A stretch of DNA of 64,000 bases, from contig NZ_QVMI01000002.1 in the NCBI RefSeq assembly GCF_010500965.1, forward strand, positions 124,001 to 188,000, given 5' to 3'. Positions 14,550-24,636 of this stretch are shown one piece after another (the stretch's first letter is position 1; the number at the start of each line of letters is the position of its first letter). The translations under genes were made by a program, and so were the position numbers. This DNA comes from Bacteroides sp. 51 (GTDB lineage Bacteria > Bacteroidota > Bacteroidia > Bacteroidales > Bacteroidaceae). The notes beneath the pieces are model-generated. The model was not told the DNA's origin, did not search any database, and saw only the letters and a list, made by a program, of their open reading frames with translations.

Positions 14550-17018
14550 TTAATTAGATTCATTCGCCACATACACGCGTTTGATGTAAATCGGATCGGG
14601 ATCGCCAAAGGACCAGAAACCGACAATGTTGACCTTTGATGTATTCAGGAGGTTACCATTGGTCATCATCCAAGTGGCATTCAAGTCCACTATCAAGCGG
14701 TTGTTTGTCACTTCGTCTGCCATGGAGATTTCTACCTGACCGCCCCAATAGCCATTGTCGAAGAGGCGGAAGCTCCAACCGTTCTTATCATAGGCTGATC
14801 CTTCATTCAATTCTACTATCAGATAGCGATATTTGCTCAAGTCCCAGGATTCTCCTGTTGCTTCCAGCGTCCAACCTCCGAAGCCACATACGCCCGTTAA
14901 CAGTTCGTGGGTATTCGGGTCGAATGTACCTAGTTCCCAAATGCTTGGATTAAGGTCGCTCAACGGGAACAGGTCTACGTCGACAGGATCGACAGGATCG
15001 ATCGGATCAACAGGGTCTATAGGATCAACCGGTTCACCCGGTTCATCGGGTGGCACAGGCGGTGTATACGTATCTGTTGGTGCTGTCTGAGTGGTATAGA
15101 TACGGTTAATGACTACGGCATTGTCTGCACCTCCGAATGTCCAGAATCCAATAATGTACAAATGCGACGGATCGACTTTGTCTCCATTCCCGTTCTTCAT
15201 GTCGCGCAGGTCAATGACCAAGCGATAATCTTTCACGGGATATTCGGCAGCACTAGTCCAATAATTGTCAATGTCGAACAATCTGAACGAAGTTTCGCTA
15301 TCCACATTCGTACCTTGGCTCAGTTCTACCACCAAGTAGTTTGAGGCTGACAGGTCGAGTCCGCTTGCGTATTGCCAGCCACCAAAGCCGTAAGGGGCAG
15401 TAATCAGACGGTGAGAAACTGTATTATAAGAAGCTACGTTTTCCGGATCCCAGATGTGCGGATTGAGTTCGTTCAAGTCAAAGCTGGAAGCCGTTACATG
15501 GAGCGTCAACTCTTTACTTTCGCCCTTATAAATATAAGTAATCGTAATATGGGTATCACCGTCGGCCAGTGCCGTCAGTCGTCCTTTTACTACCGGGAAA
15601 GTTTCCGAATTGGTGCTTACGTACGAACAACTGGCCGTTACCAGTTCTGTAGTTCCATCGCTGTACTTAGCCTGTACCAACAGGTATTTCTCAGAACCGG
15701 TAGAAAGTGTCAGTTCGTTGCCTGTTACATCCTTCACAGAAATCTCTACTAATGAACCGTGATCGACTGCACCTCCGGCATACTCCTTAAACCAATGGTA
15801 GATGGGCCATGGACAAGCCTCGGGATCATTAAGGAAGGTATAGTTGCCTTCCGTACCTGGTTCATCCTTGAACTCTGTCAGGTGTTGTTGCTCGGTAAAT
15901 AACAACCAGGACACATTACCGCTGTTGTCGGTTATATATTTGAAGTTAGCACCGAAGCCGAATCCCCCAGCCGTTCCGGTGGTTCCTTTTCCCCAGGAAC
16001 TGTTATAGCTAACAGGAGCCCAGTCCATTTCGGTCACCATGATGGGTGCGATATCCGACACGGGACCTACTTGTTTATCCCAACCTTGCTGGAAACTGGC
16101 ATATCCGGTTCCGGTTGGTGTGCCTATGCCTTCACCACTATCCTGCTCGGCATCACTGCCGTACCATCCACAATAGCAGTGAACAGCATAACCCATGTTG
16201 CTGTCTTCTACTTTGTATGTAGCACATCCCTGGTAGAGTGACTGGTATCCCAAGCCAGGCAACCAAATGATGTTGTTGCAGCCATTCTCGCGGATACGGT
16301 CTACAATAGGTTGCAGAAATAGTTGCAAAGCCTCGAAATGAGCATTGGTAGAAGCACCCACTGTTCCATCCGTACCCACGATGTTCACCGGTTCGTTAGC
16401 CAATTCGAACATGATGTGCGAATTGTTCTTGATGCGAGGGTGGCTGGACACGGAGTCCCATACCTGTATTAGATAGTCGTTGTAATCATCGTTCACGGCA
16501 ATGGTTTCCGGACATACACCCGGAGGGCGCATCACCACATAGCAACCACGTTCAATGGCATACTCAGCCATGGGAATGAACACAACATTAAGGTATTTCA
16601 TAAACCGGTCTACATCAAAATAAATGTGAGCATTGGCTTCGTTGGGAGCACCCGGACTGGTCCAATGCGGGTCCATGTGCTGGCGGATGAAGTTCATCTT
16701 CCAACCGGCAGCTAGTACGCCATCAATACACTTCTGGTTATAGTTCAAACAAGCGTCAACATCGTAACCGCTCCATGCGCCATTATTAAAGTAGGGACTG
16801 TAAGTCTGCGCAAAGCCGTGCAGGTTAACTATATTTCCGGTGGCATCCTTTAGGTAACGTCCCTCCACGTGTAACACGGGCAGGTCGGCAGGTTCAAAGT
16901 CGGTAGGTCCTTCCAACTCCGGAGCTTCTAAATAAAACTCCCGGTCATTGTCCGTACAAGCGGCACAGCAAAGAATAACCGCTAACAGTAAGGTTGAGAT
17001 AATGATATTGTGTTTCAT
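14550..17018 (-). CDS. GH5 endo-glycanase lipoprotein with Big2-like and two repeat modules
   Basis: An 822-residue lipoprotein. The ATG at 17018 is preferred because it begins a clean signal (MKHNIIISTLLLAVILCCAA, then Cys); a codon 30 bases earlier overlaps the upstream gene. The GH5 barrel spans about 40-420, with acid/base Glu209 in FELANEP and nucleophile Glu330 in IMVTEMDW. A Big2-like beta domain follows (about 424-508), then two homologous modules (about 513-643 and 683-822) joined by a Pro/Asp linker. Both modules have GFGGW, SFRLFD and an IxGFWxFG motif. Likely a surface endo-acting xylanase; the exact GH5 subfamily was not determined. Confidence 0.82.
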   Translation of the reverse strand: MKHNIIISTLLLAVILCCAACTDNDREFYLEAPELEGPTDFEPADLPVLHVEGRYLKDATGNIVNLHGFAQTYSPYFNNGAWSGYDVDACLNYNQKCIDGVLAAGWKMNFIRQHMDPHWTSPGAPNEANAHIYFDVDRFMKYLNVVFIPMAEYAIERGCYVVMRPPGVCPETIAVNDDYNDYLIQVWDSVSSHPRIKNNSHIMFELANEPVNIVGTDGTVGASTNAHFEALQLFLQPIVDRIRENGCNNIIWLPGLGYQSLYQGCATYKVEDSNMGYAVHCYCGWYGSDAEQDSGEGIGTPTGTGYASFQQGWDKQVGPVSDIAPIMVTEMDWAPVSYNSSWGKGTTGTAGGFGFGANFKYITDNSGNVSWLLFTEQQHLTEFKDEPGTEGNYTFLNDPEACPWPIYHWFKEYAGGAVDHGSLVEISVKDVTGNELTLSTGSEKYLLVQAKYSDGTTELVTASCSYVSTNSETFPVVKGRLTALADGDTHITITYIYKGESKELTLHVTASSFDLNELNPHIWDPENVASYNTVSHRLITAPYGFGGWQYASGLDLSASNYLVVELSQGTNVDSETSFRLFDIDNYWTSAAEYPVKDYRLVIDLRDMKNGNGDKVDPSHLYIIGFWTFGGADNAVVINRIYTTQTAPTDTYTPPVPPDEPGEPVDPIDPVDPIDPVDPVDVDLFPLSDLNPSIWELGTFDPNTHELLTGVCGFGGWTLEATGESWDLSKYRYLIVELNEGSAYDKNGWSFRLFDNGYWGGQVEISMADEVTNNRLIVDLNATWMMTNGNLLNTSKVNIVGFWSFGDPDPIYIKRVYVANESN
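14976..15026 (-). repeat. repeat-coded Asp-Pro-Val/Ile linker in GH5
   Basis: Tandem 9-base units encode the linker DPIDPVDPIDPVDPV between the two C-terminal modules of the GH5 protein. It is a coding repeat that can expand or contract by slippage without breaking the frame. Confidence 0.75.
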
Positions 17019-17044
17019 AAATCTTTTCGGTTTTAAGAGAACTA

Positions 17045-18079
17045 TCATTTGTATTCTGGTGTAAATTCTTCCTTCGTTACTCCTCGATAATGCACAACAA
17101 GTGTATCTAGCGTATGGCAGGTTAATTCCTTAAGTTCTACCGTATAATCCAGGTAAAGCACATTCCGGTCTTTACCACCCCAACTTTTCTTGTCACCTTT
17201 TTCTACAAACTGTCCGGTACCTGCAATGCTGTATTTGTCCGGTTCGGCAGAAGCCACCGTGCAGCGGCCTTCTTCATCGAAAGTAATCTCGGCTGTGTAA
17301 GGAATGTTGGTTCCTTCTTCATCCTTTGCATTGAGCGACAGTTTTACGGAACGATAGGCACTCGTGGTCAACATCACCGTCTCATCTTTTTCTACGTATT
17401 CGGCATGGCGTTTATTTGTTTTGATTAGACTCTCATATCCTGGAGCACCTGTTATTTCATCGATACCGCGACGCAGGTAATGGGCATGCCACGGATTAAT
17501 GTATTTCACGCAGTAAAGCACGTAATCTTTGGGCTGTACATTCCAATCGCTCTGAATAAAACGATTTGGGCTTGTCAGACTGGATTGGCCGCGCAAAATA
17601 GAATCGGCACTTTCTACATGTGTCATACGCAAAGGGATGACGTAACGGTTTGTAATGGCATTCTTATCGTTAAAGAAGTTTTGAGTAAACTCCACCGTAA
17701 CACCACCCGTGATTTCTCCCGACGGAACTTCCATTTGATCTGAAGAAAGATTGTAGTAGGTTACGGGCATGGCGTAAATCTTTTCGCCCGTTTCACTGAA
17801 GTATAAGTTCTCTACCATGGAGTTGTCCACGGCATAACGTATCACAATATTGTTAGAGTTCGAATAACCGCCTCCTGTAGTAGCCTTGATTACGCACTTA
17901 TGCTCGTTGTCTATCCGGTTGTCCACCTGCGGGTCTTCACCTAAAACAAGGGTGCGAACCGGCGTCTGCGTAGCGAAATAGACCGTACGGTAATCAAAGT
18001 CGGGGAAATCAATGTCGCTGTTTTGACAAGCTGTCAGTGCCAGCACCAATGTGGCAAATATGTATTTAGTTCGTTTCAT
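17045..18079 (-). CDS. DUF1735-type PUL lipoprotein, putative surface glycan-binding protein
   Basis: A 344-residue lipoprotein (signal TKYIFATLVLALTAC). The N-terminal part has the DUF1735 look: FDYRTVYFATQTPVRTLVLG, followed by IVIRYAVDNSMVENL and VTVEFTQNFFNDKNAITNRY, where regular beta strands end in YVIPLRM. The C-terminal half resembles DUF5627-type domains (KDYVLYCVKYINPWHAHYLR, VLYLDYTVELK). Such proteins sit next to SusD in many Bacteroides PULs and are thought to bind glycan at the surface. It lies 21 bases after the SusD stop and 26 bases before the GH5 start, so the three form one operon. Confidence 0.75.
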   Translation of the reverse strand: MKRTKYIFATLVLALTACQNSDIDFPDFDYRTVYFATQTPVRTLVLGEDPQVDNRIDNEHKCVIKATTGGGYSNSNNIVIRYAVDNSMVENLYFSETGEKIYAMPVTYYNLSSDQMEVPSGEITGGVTVEFTQNFFNDKNAITNRYVIPLRMTHVESADSILRGQSSLTSPNRFIQSDWNVQPKDYVLYCVKYINPWHAHYLRRGIDEITGAPGYESLIKTNKRHAEYVEKDETVMLTTSAYRSVKLSLNAKDEEGTNIPYTAEITFDEEGRCTVASAEPDKYSIAGTGQFVEKGDKKSWGGKDRNVLYLDYTVELKELTCHTLDTLVVHYRGVTKEEFTPEYK

Positions 18080-18100
18080 AATCATATTTATATAGTGTAA

Positions 18101-19864
18101 TTACCAACCCGTATTCTGTTTCAAATTATCCCACTTCAGGATTTCACTGTAAGGGATGGGACCATAGTACATATAATCTTTATAGATGCGGTTCTCTATG
18201 TTGGAGTAGATCTGCACACCGTTTACTAGATTAGTACCACGGGCAGTTTCAGTCAAGTCCTCCAAAGACACTTTCCAACGACGCAAGTCCCAGAAACGGA
18301 AGCCTTCAAAGCACAGTTCCAGTCGACGCTCATTACGAATCAACTCGCGCATTTGGCTCTGGCTTTGCTTGCAGTCTTCCAAGTAAGGGTCACCGTTAGT
18401 GGTACCCACTCCGGCGCGGGTGCGGATAGCCTTGATGATATCGTATGCAGAATATCCATGCGTACCGGATCCCGTAGGTCCCCAAGCTTCATTGGCGGCT
18501 TCAGCATAATTGAGGAATATTTCTGTATATCGAATGTGCGGTACATAATGCTTCTGCTCATTGAGATACAGAGGCGATAAGTTAACATCTGTACGAAGCA
18601 ACTTACGCATATAGTAACCAGTACGGGTAGATGTTTCGGTCTGGTTTACCCCGTCGTTACTGCTACTTCCCAAGGTATTGATTACACTATTCGAAGGTCC
18701 CATACGGTCACCATTGGCTACAATATAGAGTGTTAGGCGCGGATCGCGGTTACTCATAGGATTAGCACTTTCATAACTACCGCGACTATCCGATATTGGA
18801 TAACCGTTCTTCATCGGAAAAGCATCTACCAGATTCTGTGTAGGATTTACCCGTCCTTTACCATAGAGCGTGGGTGGATAATTATCTTCTTCCAAGTTGC
18901 GGCTATTGCCAACACCTGTACGCCATAAAATCTCGCCTGGATTGTTACCTTCTGCCAGTCCATCTATTTCGGCACGGTTGTTGTACCAACTGTTTCCTGC
19001 CGAAGCCAAACCACTTACTCCACCAATACGGTTAAGCACTGTAGCAGCGGCATCTGCTGCTATGACCCATTTGTCTACATTGCTCTGTGTATTGAAAGCC
19101 GGACTGGCTTCCAAAAGAGTGGCACGTGTGCGCAGCCCTTCAATAATGCGGCGGGCGATACGCTGGCGTGAATAGGCACCAAAAACACGGTTATAATCAC
19201 CGACGGTTACACCTTCATATCGGGCAGGTATTTCGGCTTCGGAACTTATATCCGTAAAGTCAAGCGGCAACAGTTCTTCGGCACGGTCGAAATCGCCGTA
19301 CATCTGTTCTAAACATTGATCGAAAGTGACACGCATCACATTATGGTTGCTCTCAGGTGTTTGGCTCTCCGTATAAATAGGCACGCCCATCATTGTTCCG
19401 GTAGCCGTAGGGCCAGCATGTGCCTGTAAGAGATAGTACATGAATAGTCCGCGTAAAGCATAAGCTTCCCCTTTGGCTCGGTCATTGAACATTTCGCGCA
19501 GGGATTCATTGCTGTCCCACTTCACTTTGTCACTCTCTTCGAGCATTATGTTCATATACTGAATAGCCGCGTAACAAGTTGTCCACTTATCTACAGCATT
19601 GTTATTGGATGTCCACTCGCCTGTAGCCAGTTTGCGGTAGCCATTCGTAGCATCGTTGCTCACAGCATCATCGGTAGCCACATCGTTGAAACTCCAACTG
19701 CCGGTAGGAATACGGGTATAGCCGTTCATCAGAATACCAAGGGCGTAGTTTGCTTCTTCGTACATTTCTTCTTTCTCGCGGTAGTTTTCTTTGGCAGGAT
19801 CCCACAAGTCGTCACAACTGGTTGCCAAAACCAACAAAGCGGAAAACAGGATTATTTTTTTCAT
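18101..19864 (-). CDS. SusD/RagB-family outer-membrane lipoprotein (second pair)
   Basis: A 587-residue lipoprotein (signal MKKIILFSALLVLATSC). SusD features are clear: an N-terminal helical TPR region (EANYALGILMNGYTRIPTGS, EAYALRGLFMYYLLQAHAGP), a C-terminal RagB part with IIKAIRTRAGVG, and the family signature LIRNERRLELCFEGFRFWDL. It ends with the usual YGPIPYSEILKWDNLKQN. It binds glycan and acts as the lid of the SusC channel encoded 19 bases upstream. The gene is second of two SusC/D pairs in this operon. Confidence 0.93.
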   Translation of the reverse strand: MKKIILFSALLVLATSCDDLWDPAKENYREKEEMYEEANYALGILMNGYTRIPTGSWSFNDVATDDAVSNDATNGYRKLATGEWTSNNNAVDKWTTCYAAIQYMNIMLEESDKVKWDSNESLREMFNDRAKGEAYALRGLFMYYLLQAHAGPTATGTMMGVPIYTESQTPESNHNVMRVTFDQCLEQMYGDFDRAEELLPLDFTDISSEAEIPARYEGVTVGDYNRVFGAYSRQRIARRIIEGLRTRATLLEASPAFNTQSNVDKWVIAADAAATVLNRIGGVSGLASAGNSWYNNRAEIDGLAEGNNPGEILWRTGVGNSRNLEEDNYPPTLYGKGRVNPTQNLVDAFPMKNGYPISDSRGSYESANPMSNRDPRLTLYIVANGDRMGPSNSVINTLGSSSNDGVNQTETSTRTGYYMRKLLRTDVNLSPLYLNEQKHYVPHIRYTEIFLNYAEAANEAWGPTGSGTHGYSAYDIIKAIRTRAGVGTTNGDPYLEDCKQSQSQMRELIRNERRLELCFEGFRFWDLRRWKVSLEDLTETARGTNLVNGVQIYSNIENRIYKDYMYYGPIPYSEILKWDNLKQNTGW

Positions 19865-19883
19865 CGTCATTTCTTGTTATTCG

Positions 19884-22709
19884 TTAGAACTGTATTTTTC
19901 CACCCAAATTGAAATAGCGGCATTGAGGGGTACCACCGATATTCATTTCCATCAGCTTGCGTTCTCCTGAAATGGTCAGGAGGTTATCGCTGCTGACATA
20001 GAGTTTCAATCCACGCACCCATCCATTACCCAGAACGTGTGTAGGGAAATCGTAGGTAAGCTGTATCTTGGCCAAATCGAAACGGTCGGATTTATAACGC
20101 CAGAAGTCACTGCTACGGAAGTTATTGTTTCCGCTCAAGGTAGTCAGACGCGGATAAGTGGCGGTGTTGGCAGTCTCAAAAGTCCAACGGTTCACTACCT
20201 CTTCGGAATACTTGCGATCTCCGTACACCCAATAATAGGTATTATCTTTCATGCCATACGTACCCGTGCTACCGGTGCCACGCAGAAAGAATGTCCAGTT
20301 TTTCCACTTGGCTGTAAGATTAATACCGTAAGAGAAAGGAGCGCCTCCCCATCCGGCATGGCCTAAATAAACTTCGTCTTTGCTATCGATGATGCCATCG
20401 CCATTCTGATCCACGTAACGGATATCACCCGGTTTCACCTCTCCGAAAGAAGAAGTAGCAGGAGCCCGGTCAATATCTTCCTGACAGTGGTACAGTCCGT
20501 CGCTCACCAAGCCCCAAAGTCCGTCGGTTGGTTTTCCAACCCGGTTCTGGTAGGCATCTTCATAATTCTCATCACGTTTGATAGCCTCCGTACTCAGAAT
20601 GTTACCCGTTGCTCCCAATGTGAAGTTAACTTCACCAATCTTATGATTGTAGTTGACGGCAAAGTCGAAACCAGAACGGCGGTCTTCATTGTAGTTCACG
20701 TAAGGAAGGAATGAAGAACCGGGCCAATACGTTAGAAACCAGTTAGGATATTGCGAATTGAGTTGTATAGGCATTCCTGCCATTCGTTGGTAGAAATAGT
20801 TCAGATTGGCATCTATCTTTCCATTGAAGAAACTACCATCTAATCCGATGCTGAATTCTTTGCGCTTCACAAAGCCCAGATCCGGATTACTTCCACGACG
20901 GGATTCTGTAGCTTGAATGGAAGAGGCTCCGTCTTTCCAACTATACCAGGCACCTTCGGTTTGCGAATAATACCCTTTATACATATAGTAGTTTTCAAAG
21001 TCCAGATCGGTATGCAGAATACCCGCACCAACGGTTAGTTTCAGCTCATTTACGATCGGAGAATACTTCAACCACTCTTCTTGACTGAGCCTCCAACCTA
21101 AAGAGAAGGTGGGCGAAAATGCGTTTCGCTTCTTCGGAGCCATCTTGGCAGAGTGAACGGCAGCAGCCGTGAAATCGGCATAATACCGGTGTTTCCAGTT
21201 GTAAGTCAACTGCAGTCCCAGGTTGGCGTTGCTGATTTTGTGATACTTTCCATTATCGGTGCGCTGGTAGCCGGAGGCAAGCAACATTCCGCTTACGTTG
21301 TGCACATCGGCAAACGTACGGTTATAATTGAACTGAGCGGAAAAGGCCAGCGTTTGCTGATACCAACTGTTTTCCACATCCTGCGTACCGGTGCTACGAT
21401 CTTCGTTGTATTTAGTTATTCCATCAATCATATTCACTCCGTTATATGTGTACCAATTTGGCTCGTATACAGCATACGTGTAAGCATAAGATTCGTTGTA
21501 ACCGGAGGAATAGTCAATGGAGAAGCGCGTTTGGAAACTCAATCCTTTCAACCACTTTTCCAGGTCAAAATCCAACCCAACAGTCATTTCAAACTGGCGG
21601 GTAGTACCAACATTATAACCGCTGGCATAAACATCGGCAAAAGCATTGGTCGGATCCAATTGACTACCTCCCAACAGATACTTACCATCAATAAGGCGAC
21701 TGCCGTTCAGGATAAGCGCTTGCAAACCACTGCTTTCCTCCACAGCACTAATCGGTATCAATGGCGAGAAACGGTTGGGGCGTAATGTTGCAGCCTGTCC
21801 CCAGAAGTCACCTTTGGCAAAGCGGTTAGTTGACAATATGGCGGTTGCATCTACTAATGCTGAAAGAACATCGTTGAATTTGAAATCTACATTTCCACGG
21901 ACATTGAATCGTAGGTTACGTTCATTCTTGCCTTCTCCAAAGTTTAATAAGGTACTTTCGTGCGCAAGCCCTACGTTCGTATAAAAACGGGCACGCTCGG
22001 AGCCACCGCTTATTTCGGCTGTTACGTCGGAGTGGTTATAGGCCTTTTTCAGGTAATCGCTGCTGTAAAAATCAATGCTTGGGTAGCGGTAACTATCCGT
22101 AGCGGAGTAGTAATTCTGAATTTGCTGTGACGAATAGAGTTCATCCAATCCGTCATTACGGAGAGCTTCATTATAGAGCGTCATGTACTCCCATGAGTTT
22201 AGATATTGTGGATAGCGCTTCGGTACATAGAAACCCGTATTGGCTTGTATGTTGATTTCACGTTTGCCGGCCTGACCGCGTTTAGTGGTTATCAGGATAA
22301 CCCCCTTTGCACCCCGGCTTCCGTAGAGGGCTACGGCATTGGCGCTTTTCAGGAACGTAACGCTTTCCACTTCGTTCGCTCTGACATCCGCGCCTGCATC
22401 ACGGGGCACACCGTCAATCAACACCAGAGCACCTTGTCCCCAGATATTTCCGTTGTAACCTCCAGCCAGTGACTGAGCACCGTCAAGGGCGAATGTATTA
22501 TAATCTTTCTCCAACAGGTCACGGACACTGTAGAAAGAGACACCACCCGACAAGTCCTGCTTCTCCACCTTACGGAAAGCCACATTTACTTGTTGAGGCT
22601 GGACGGTTAAGGTATCTACTCCTTCATCCTCTGGGGTCTGCGCCACTGCAGGTGTCATGATCGCGACTGCCACACTCAGGAGAAGAAATTTATGTGCTAT
22701 ATATTTCAT
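19884..22709 (-). CDS. SusC-like TonB-dependent transporter lacking the N-terminal extension domain
   Basis: A 941-residue outer-membrane transporter; ATG at 22709 gives a clean signal peptide (MKYIAHKFLLLSVAVAIMTP, ending AVA-Q). Directly after the signal and a short linker comes the plug (VNVAFRKVEKQDLSGGVSFY, ALVLIDGVPRD, VALYGSRGAKGVILITTKRG). The carboxypeptidase-like N-terminal domain seen in the other two SusC proteins of this window is missing. The barrel ends in Phe (YFNLGGKIQF), as expected. It imports oligosaccharides together with the SusD encoded downstream. The absent domain is a real family variant, not a truncation, because the signal peptide is intact. Confidence 0.92.
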   Translation of the reverse strand: MKYIAHKFLLLSVAVAIMTPAVAQTPEDEGVDTLTVQPQQVNVAFRKVEKQDLSGGVSFYSVRDLLEKDYNTFALDGAQSLAGGYNGNIWGQGALVLIDGVPRDAGADVRANEVESVTFLKSANAVALYGSRGAKGVILITTKRGQAGKREINIQANTGFYVPKRYPQYLNSWEYMTLYNEALRNDGLDELYSSQQIQNYYSATDSYRYPSIDFYSSDYLKKAYNHSDVTAEISGGSERARFYTNVGLAHESTLLNFGEGKNERNLRFNVRGNVDFKFNDVLSALVDATAILSTNRFAKGDFWGQAATLRPNRFSPLIPISAVEESSGLQALILNGSRLIDGKYLLGGSQLDPTNAFADVYASGYNVGTTRQFEMTVGLDFDLEKWLKGLSFQTRFSIDYSSGYNESYAYTYAVYEPNWYTYNGVNMIDGITKYNEDRSTGTQDVENSWYQQTLAFSAQFNYNRTFADVHNVSGMLLASGYQRTDNGKYHKISNANLGLQLTYNWKHRYYADFTAAAVHSAKMAPKKRNAFSPTFSLGWRLSQEEWLKYSPIVNELKLTVGAGILHTDLDFENYYMYKGYYSQTEGAWYSWKDGASSIQATESRRGSNPDLGFVKRKEFSIGLDGSFFNGKIDANLNYFYQRMAGMPIQLNSQYPNWFLTYWPGSSFLPYVNYNEDRRSGFDFAVNYNHKIGEVNFTLGATGNILSTEAIKRDENYEDAYQNRVGKPTDGLWGLVSDGLYHCQEDIDRAPATSSFGEVKPGDIRYVDQNGDGIIDSKDEVYLGHAGWGGAPFSYGINLTAKWKNWTFFLRGTGSTGTYGMKDNTYYWVYGDRKYSEEVVNRWTFETANTATYPRLTTLSGNNNFRSSDFWRYKSDRFDLAKIQLTYDFPTHVLGNGWVRGLKLYVSSDNLLTISGERKLMEMNIGGTPQCRYFNLGGKIQF

Positions 22710-22732
22710 TGTATTATACGTTTTATAAATGA

Positions 22733-24622
22733 TTACCAACCGGGATTTTGGTCAAACTCCAGATAGATATTGGTATCGACGCGCTTCAAAGGTAACCAAT
22801 AGTGTTTGGTGTTTAACTTACGTTCTACCACCACACGCTCGGTCAGATTAAGTACGGTATTATGTTCAGGATCGTCGGTGCTAAAACCTCCTGCACGATC
22901 AAAATCGATGGCTGTCTTGATTGTGTAAGGATACTCAGTTAAAAGTAACCAGCGACGCAAATCGTTAAAACGATGGCCTTCGTAAGCCAACTCTACGGCT
23001 CGTTCGCGGCGCACTTCGTTCATAAACATCTCTGTTGAAGTGAGATATTTGGTAGCTACGCGTCCTACTCCGGCACGGTCGCGCACCTGGTTGAGGGCTT
23101 CTGCGGCTGTCTTTCCAAATCCGGGAACGGAAGCGGTGGGCGAGTCATAACCGTTGGTTACAGCTTCGGCATACATCAAATAAATATCTGCCAAACGCAT
23201 ATAGCTGATGTTGATGAGATGGTCCTTTTCTTGTCCGCGATCATCGTTGTTGGTTGTATTGGGTACGAACTTGTACATCAGATAACCTGTACGGCTACCT
23301 ACATAATCGTCACGATAACTACCTCCCGTGTAAAGGTTGGCATAACGATGGGCTTCACGGGTTTGAGTGGCGCCCTGCAGGCATTTCACGCCGTCATACA
23401 CTATATCGTGGTAAAAACGAGGATCGCGATCTTTCCAAGGTTGACGAGGATCATATCCACTTTCGATATCCGTCTTAGTGCAATCGGGAATAGGAAGACC
23501 ATTTGCCATACCATAATAATTAACGTAGTTGGCTGTAGGACAGAACATGTTGCTGGAACCGTCAAGCAATACACCAGGCGTGTATTGGTTACTTTGACTC
23601 CAATATGTTCCCCATGCCTGATATACGGGAGGCATAAAAATAGCTTCAGTACCTCCAGGTATCTTATAACCTTGATTCAGAGTATAGAAGATGTCTGAGT
23701 ATTGACTGAAGTCCATCAAGCTATAATTGGCTTTGCCTCCTTCTGCTTTGCAAAGGAATAGCATTTCGGCAAAGGCTTCGGCAGCCTTCTTGCAATATTC
23801 TTTGTTGTATGTCTTCACACCAGTGCTTTCATAGTTCATCAACGGACTGCCTGCCCAGAGGTAGTTCTTGCCCAAATAGCCAAGTGCCATAATCTTATTT
23901 ATTCGCTGACGATTCTTGCCTAACGTGTTCATGCCGACTATGGTATCATCCCAATCCAATGGCAGCAATACAGCTGCACGCCGGAAGTCATCGGCTGCCT
24001 TGTCGGCACACTCCTGATAACTCAGACGAGGCAGACGGACTGAACTAGGACTACTGCTCAACACGTGGTCAATATAGGGTAACCCGCCGAAAGATTGCAT
24101 GAGCATGAAGTGGAACCATCCCCGGAAGAAATAGAGTTGTCCAGCAATCAAGTTATATTCCTCTTCAGTACAATTGATCATGTCATTGAGATGTTGCAAA
24201 CCAATATTCGCTTTGCGGATGCCATACCACACCAAGGGCCACATACGTTTCTTCATACGATCATCTTCAGTGGTAAGACCTACCCCGTCCATCCAACAGG
24301 CTCCCCAGCCGTCGAACTCTTTTTGCCAACCCCAGAAGTCACCGTTATCTACCTTGTAACCCATGAACCAGGTAGAACCGGCTACACTGAGTTCGTCTTC
24401 TCCCCAGTTGTAATCGGATTGCCAGAAGGAACAGTTCATATTGGGAATACAATAATAGAGTTCCTCAGTAAATCCCTGGAAGTTATAAAAGTTCTTATAG
24501 ACATCCTCCGGATTGACAATCGAATCTTCCGAACGATCCAGGTAGTCGGAACAAGCCGTTAGCGCTGTACCTGCCATCATGAAGGCGAAGCCATAAAGTA
24601 TAGTTTTAATTGTTGCTTTCAT
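22733..24622 (-). CDS. SusD/RagB-family outer-membrane lipoprotein (first pair)
   Basis: A 629-residue lipoprotein (signal TIKTILYGFAFMMAGTALTA, then Cys). SusD hallmarks: QLYFFRGWFHFMLMQSFGGL in the TPR part, LADIYLMYAEAVTNGYDS, LNQVRDRAGVG, and MNEVRRERAVELAYEGHRFN with DLRRW. It ends KHYWLPLKRVDTNIYLEFDQ, then NPGW. It is rich in Trp and Tyr, as expected for a glycan-binding surface. It partners with the SusC encoded 14 bases upstream. Confidence 0.93.
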   Translation of the reverse strand: MKATIKTILYGFAFMMAGTALTACSDYLDRSEDSIVNPEDVYKNFYNFQGFTEELYYCIPNMNCSFWQSDYNWGEDELSVAGSTWFMGYKVDNGDFWGWQKEFDGWGACWMDGVGLTTEDDRMKKRMWPLVWYGIRKANIGLQHLNDMINCTEEEYNLIAGQLYFFRGWFHFMLMQSFGGLPYIDHVLSSSPSSVRLPRLSYQECADKAADDFRRAAVLLPLDWDDTIVGMNTLGKNRQRINKIMALGYLGKNYLWAGSPLMNYESTGVKTYNKEYCKKAAEAFAEMLFLCKAEGGKANYSLMDFSQYSDIFYTLNQGYKIPGGTEAIFMPPVYQAWGTYWSQSNQYTPGVLLDGSSNMFCPTANYVNYYGMANGLPIPDCTKTDIESGYDPRQPWKDRDPRFYHDIVYDGVKCLQGATQTREAHRYANLYTGGSYRDDYVGSRTGYLMYKFVPNTTNNDDRGQEKDHLINISYMRLADIYLMYAEAVTNGYDSPTASVPGFGKTAAEALNQVRDRAGVGRVATKYLTSTEMFMNEVRRERAVELAYEGHRFNDLRRWLLLTEYPYTIKTAIDFDRAGGFSTDDPEHNTVLNLTERVVVERKLNTKHYWLPLKRVDTNIYLEFDQNPGW

Positions 24623-24636
24623 ATACATTCATCTTA

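Noticed and set aside
14976-15026. Tandem 9-base repeats that could be mistaken for a CRISPR or minisatellite
   Set aside because: They encode an in-frame Asp-Pro-Val/Ile linker in the GH5 protein, with no spacers.
21153-21785. Plus-strand reading frame (210 codons) inside the second SusC gene
   Set aside because: Antisense to the conserved barrel; no start signal, no family features.
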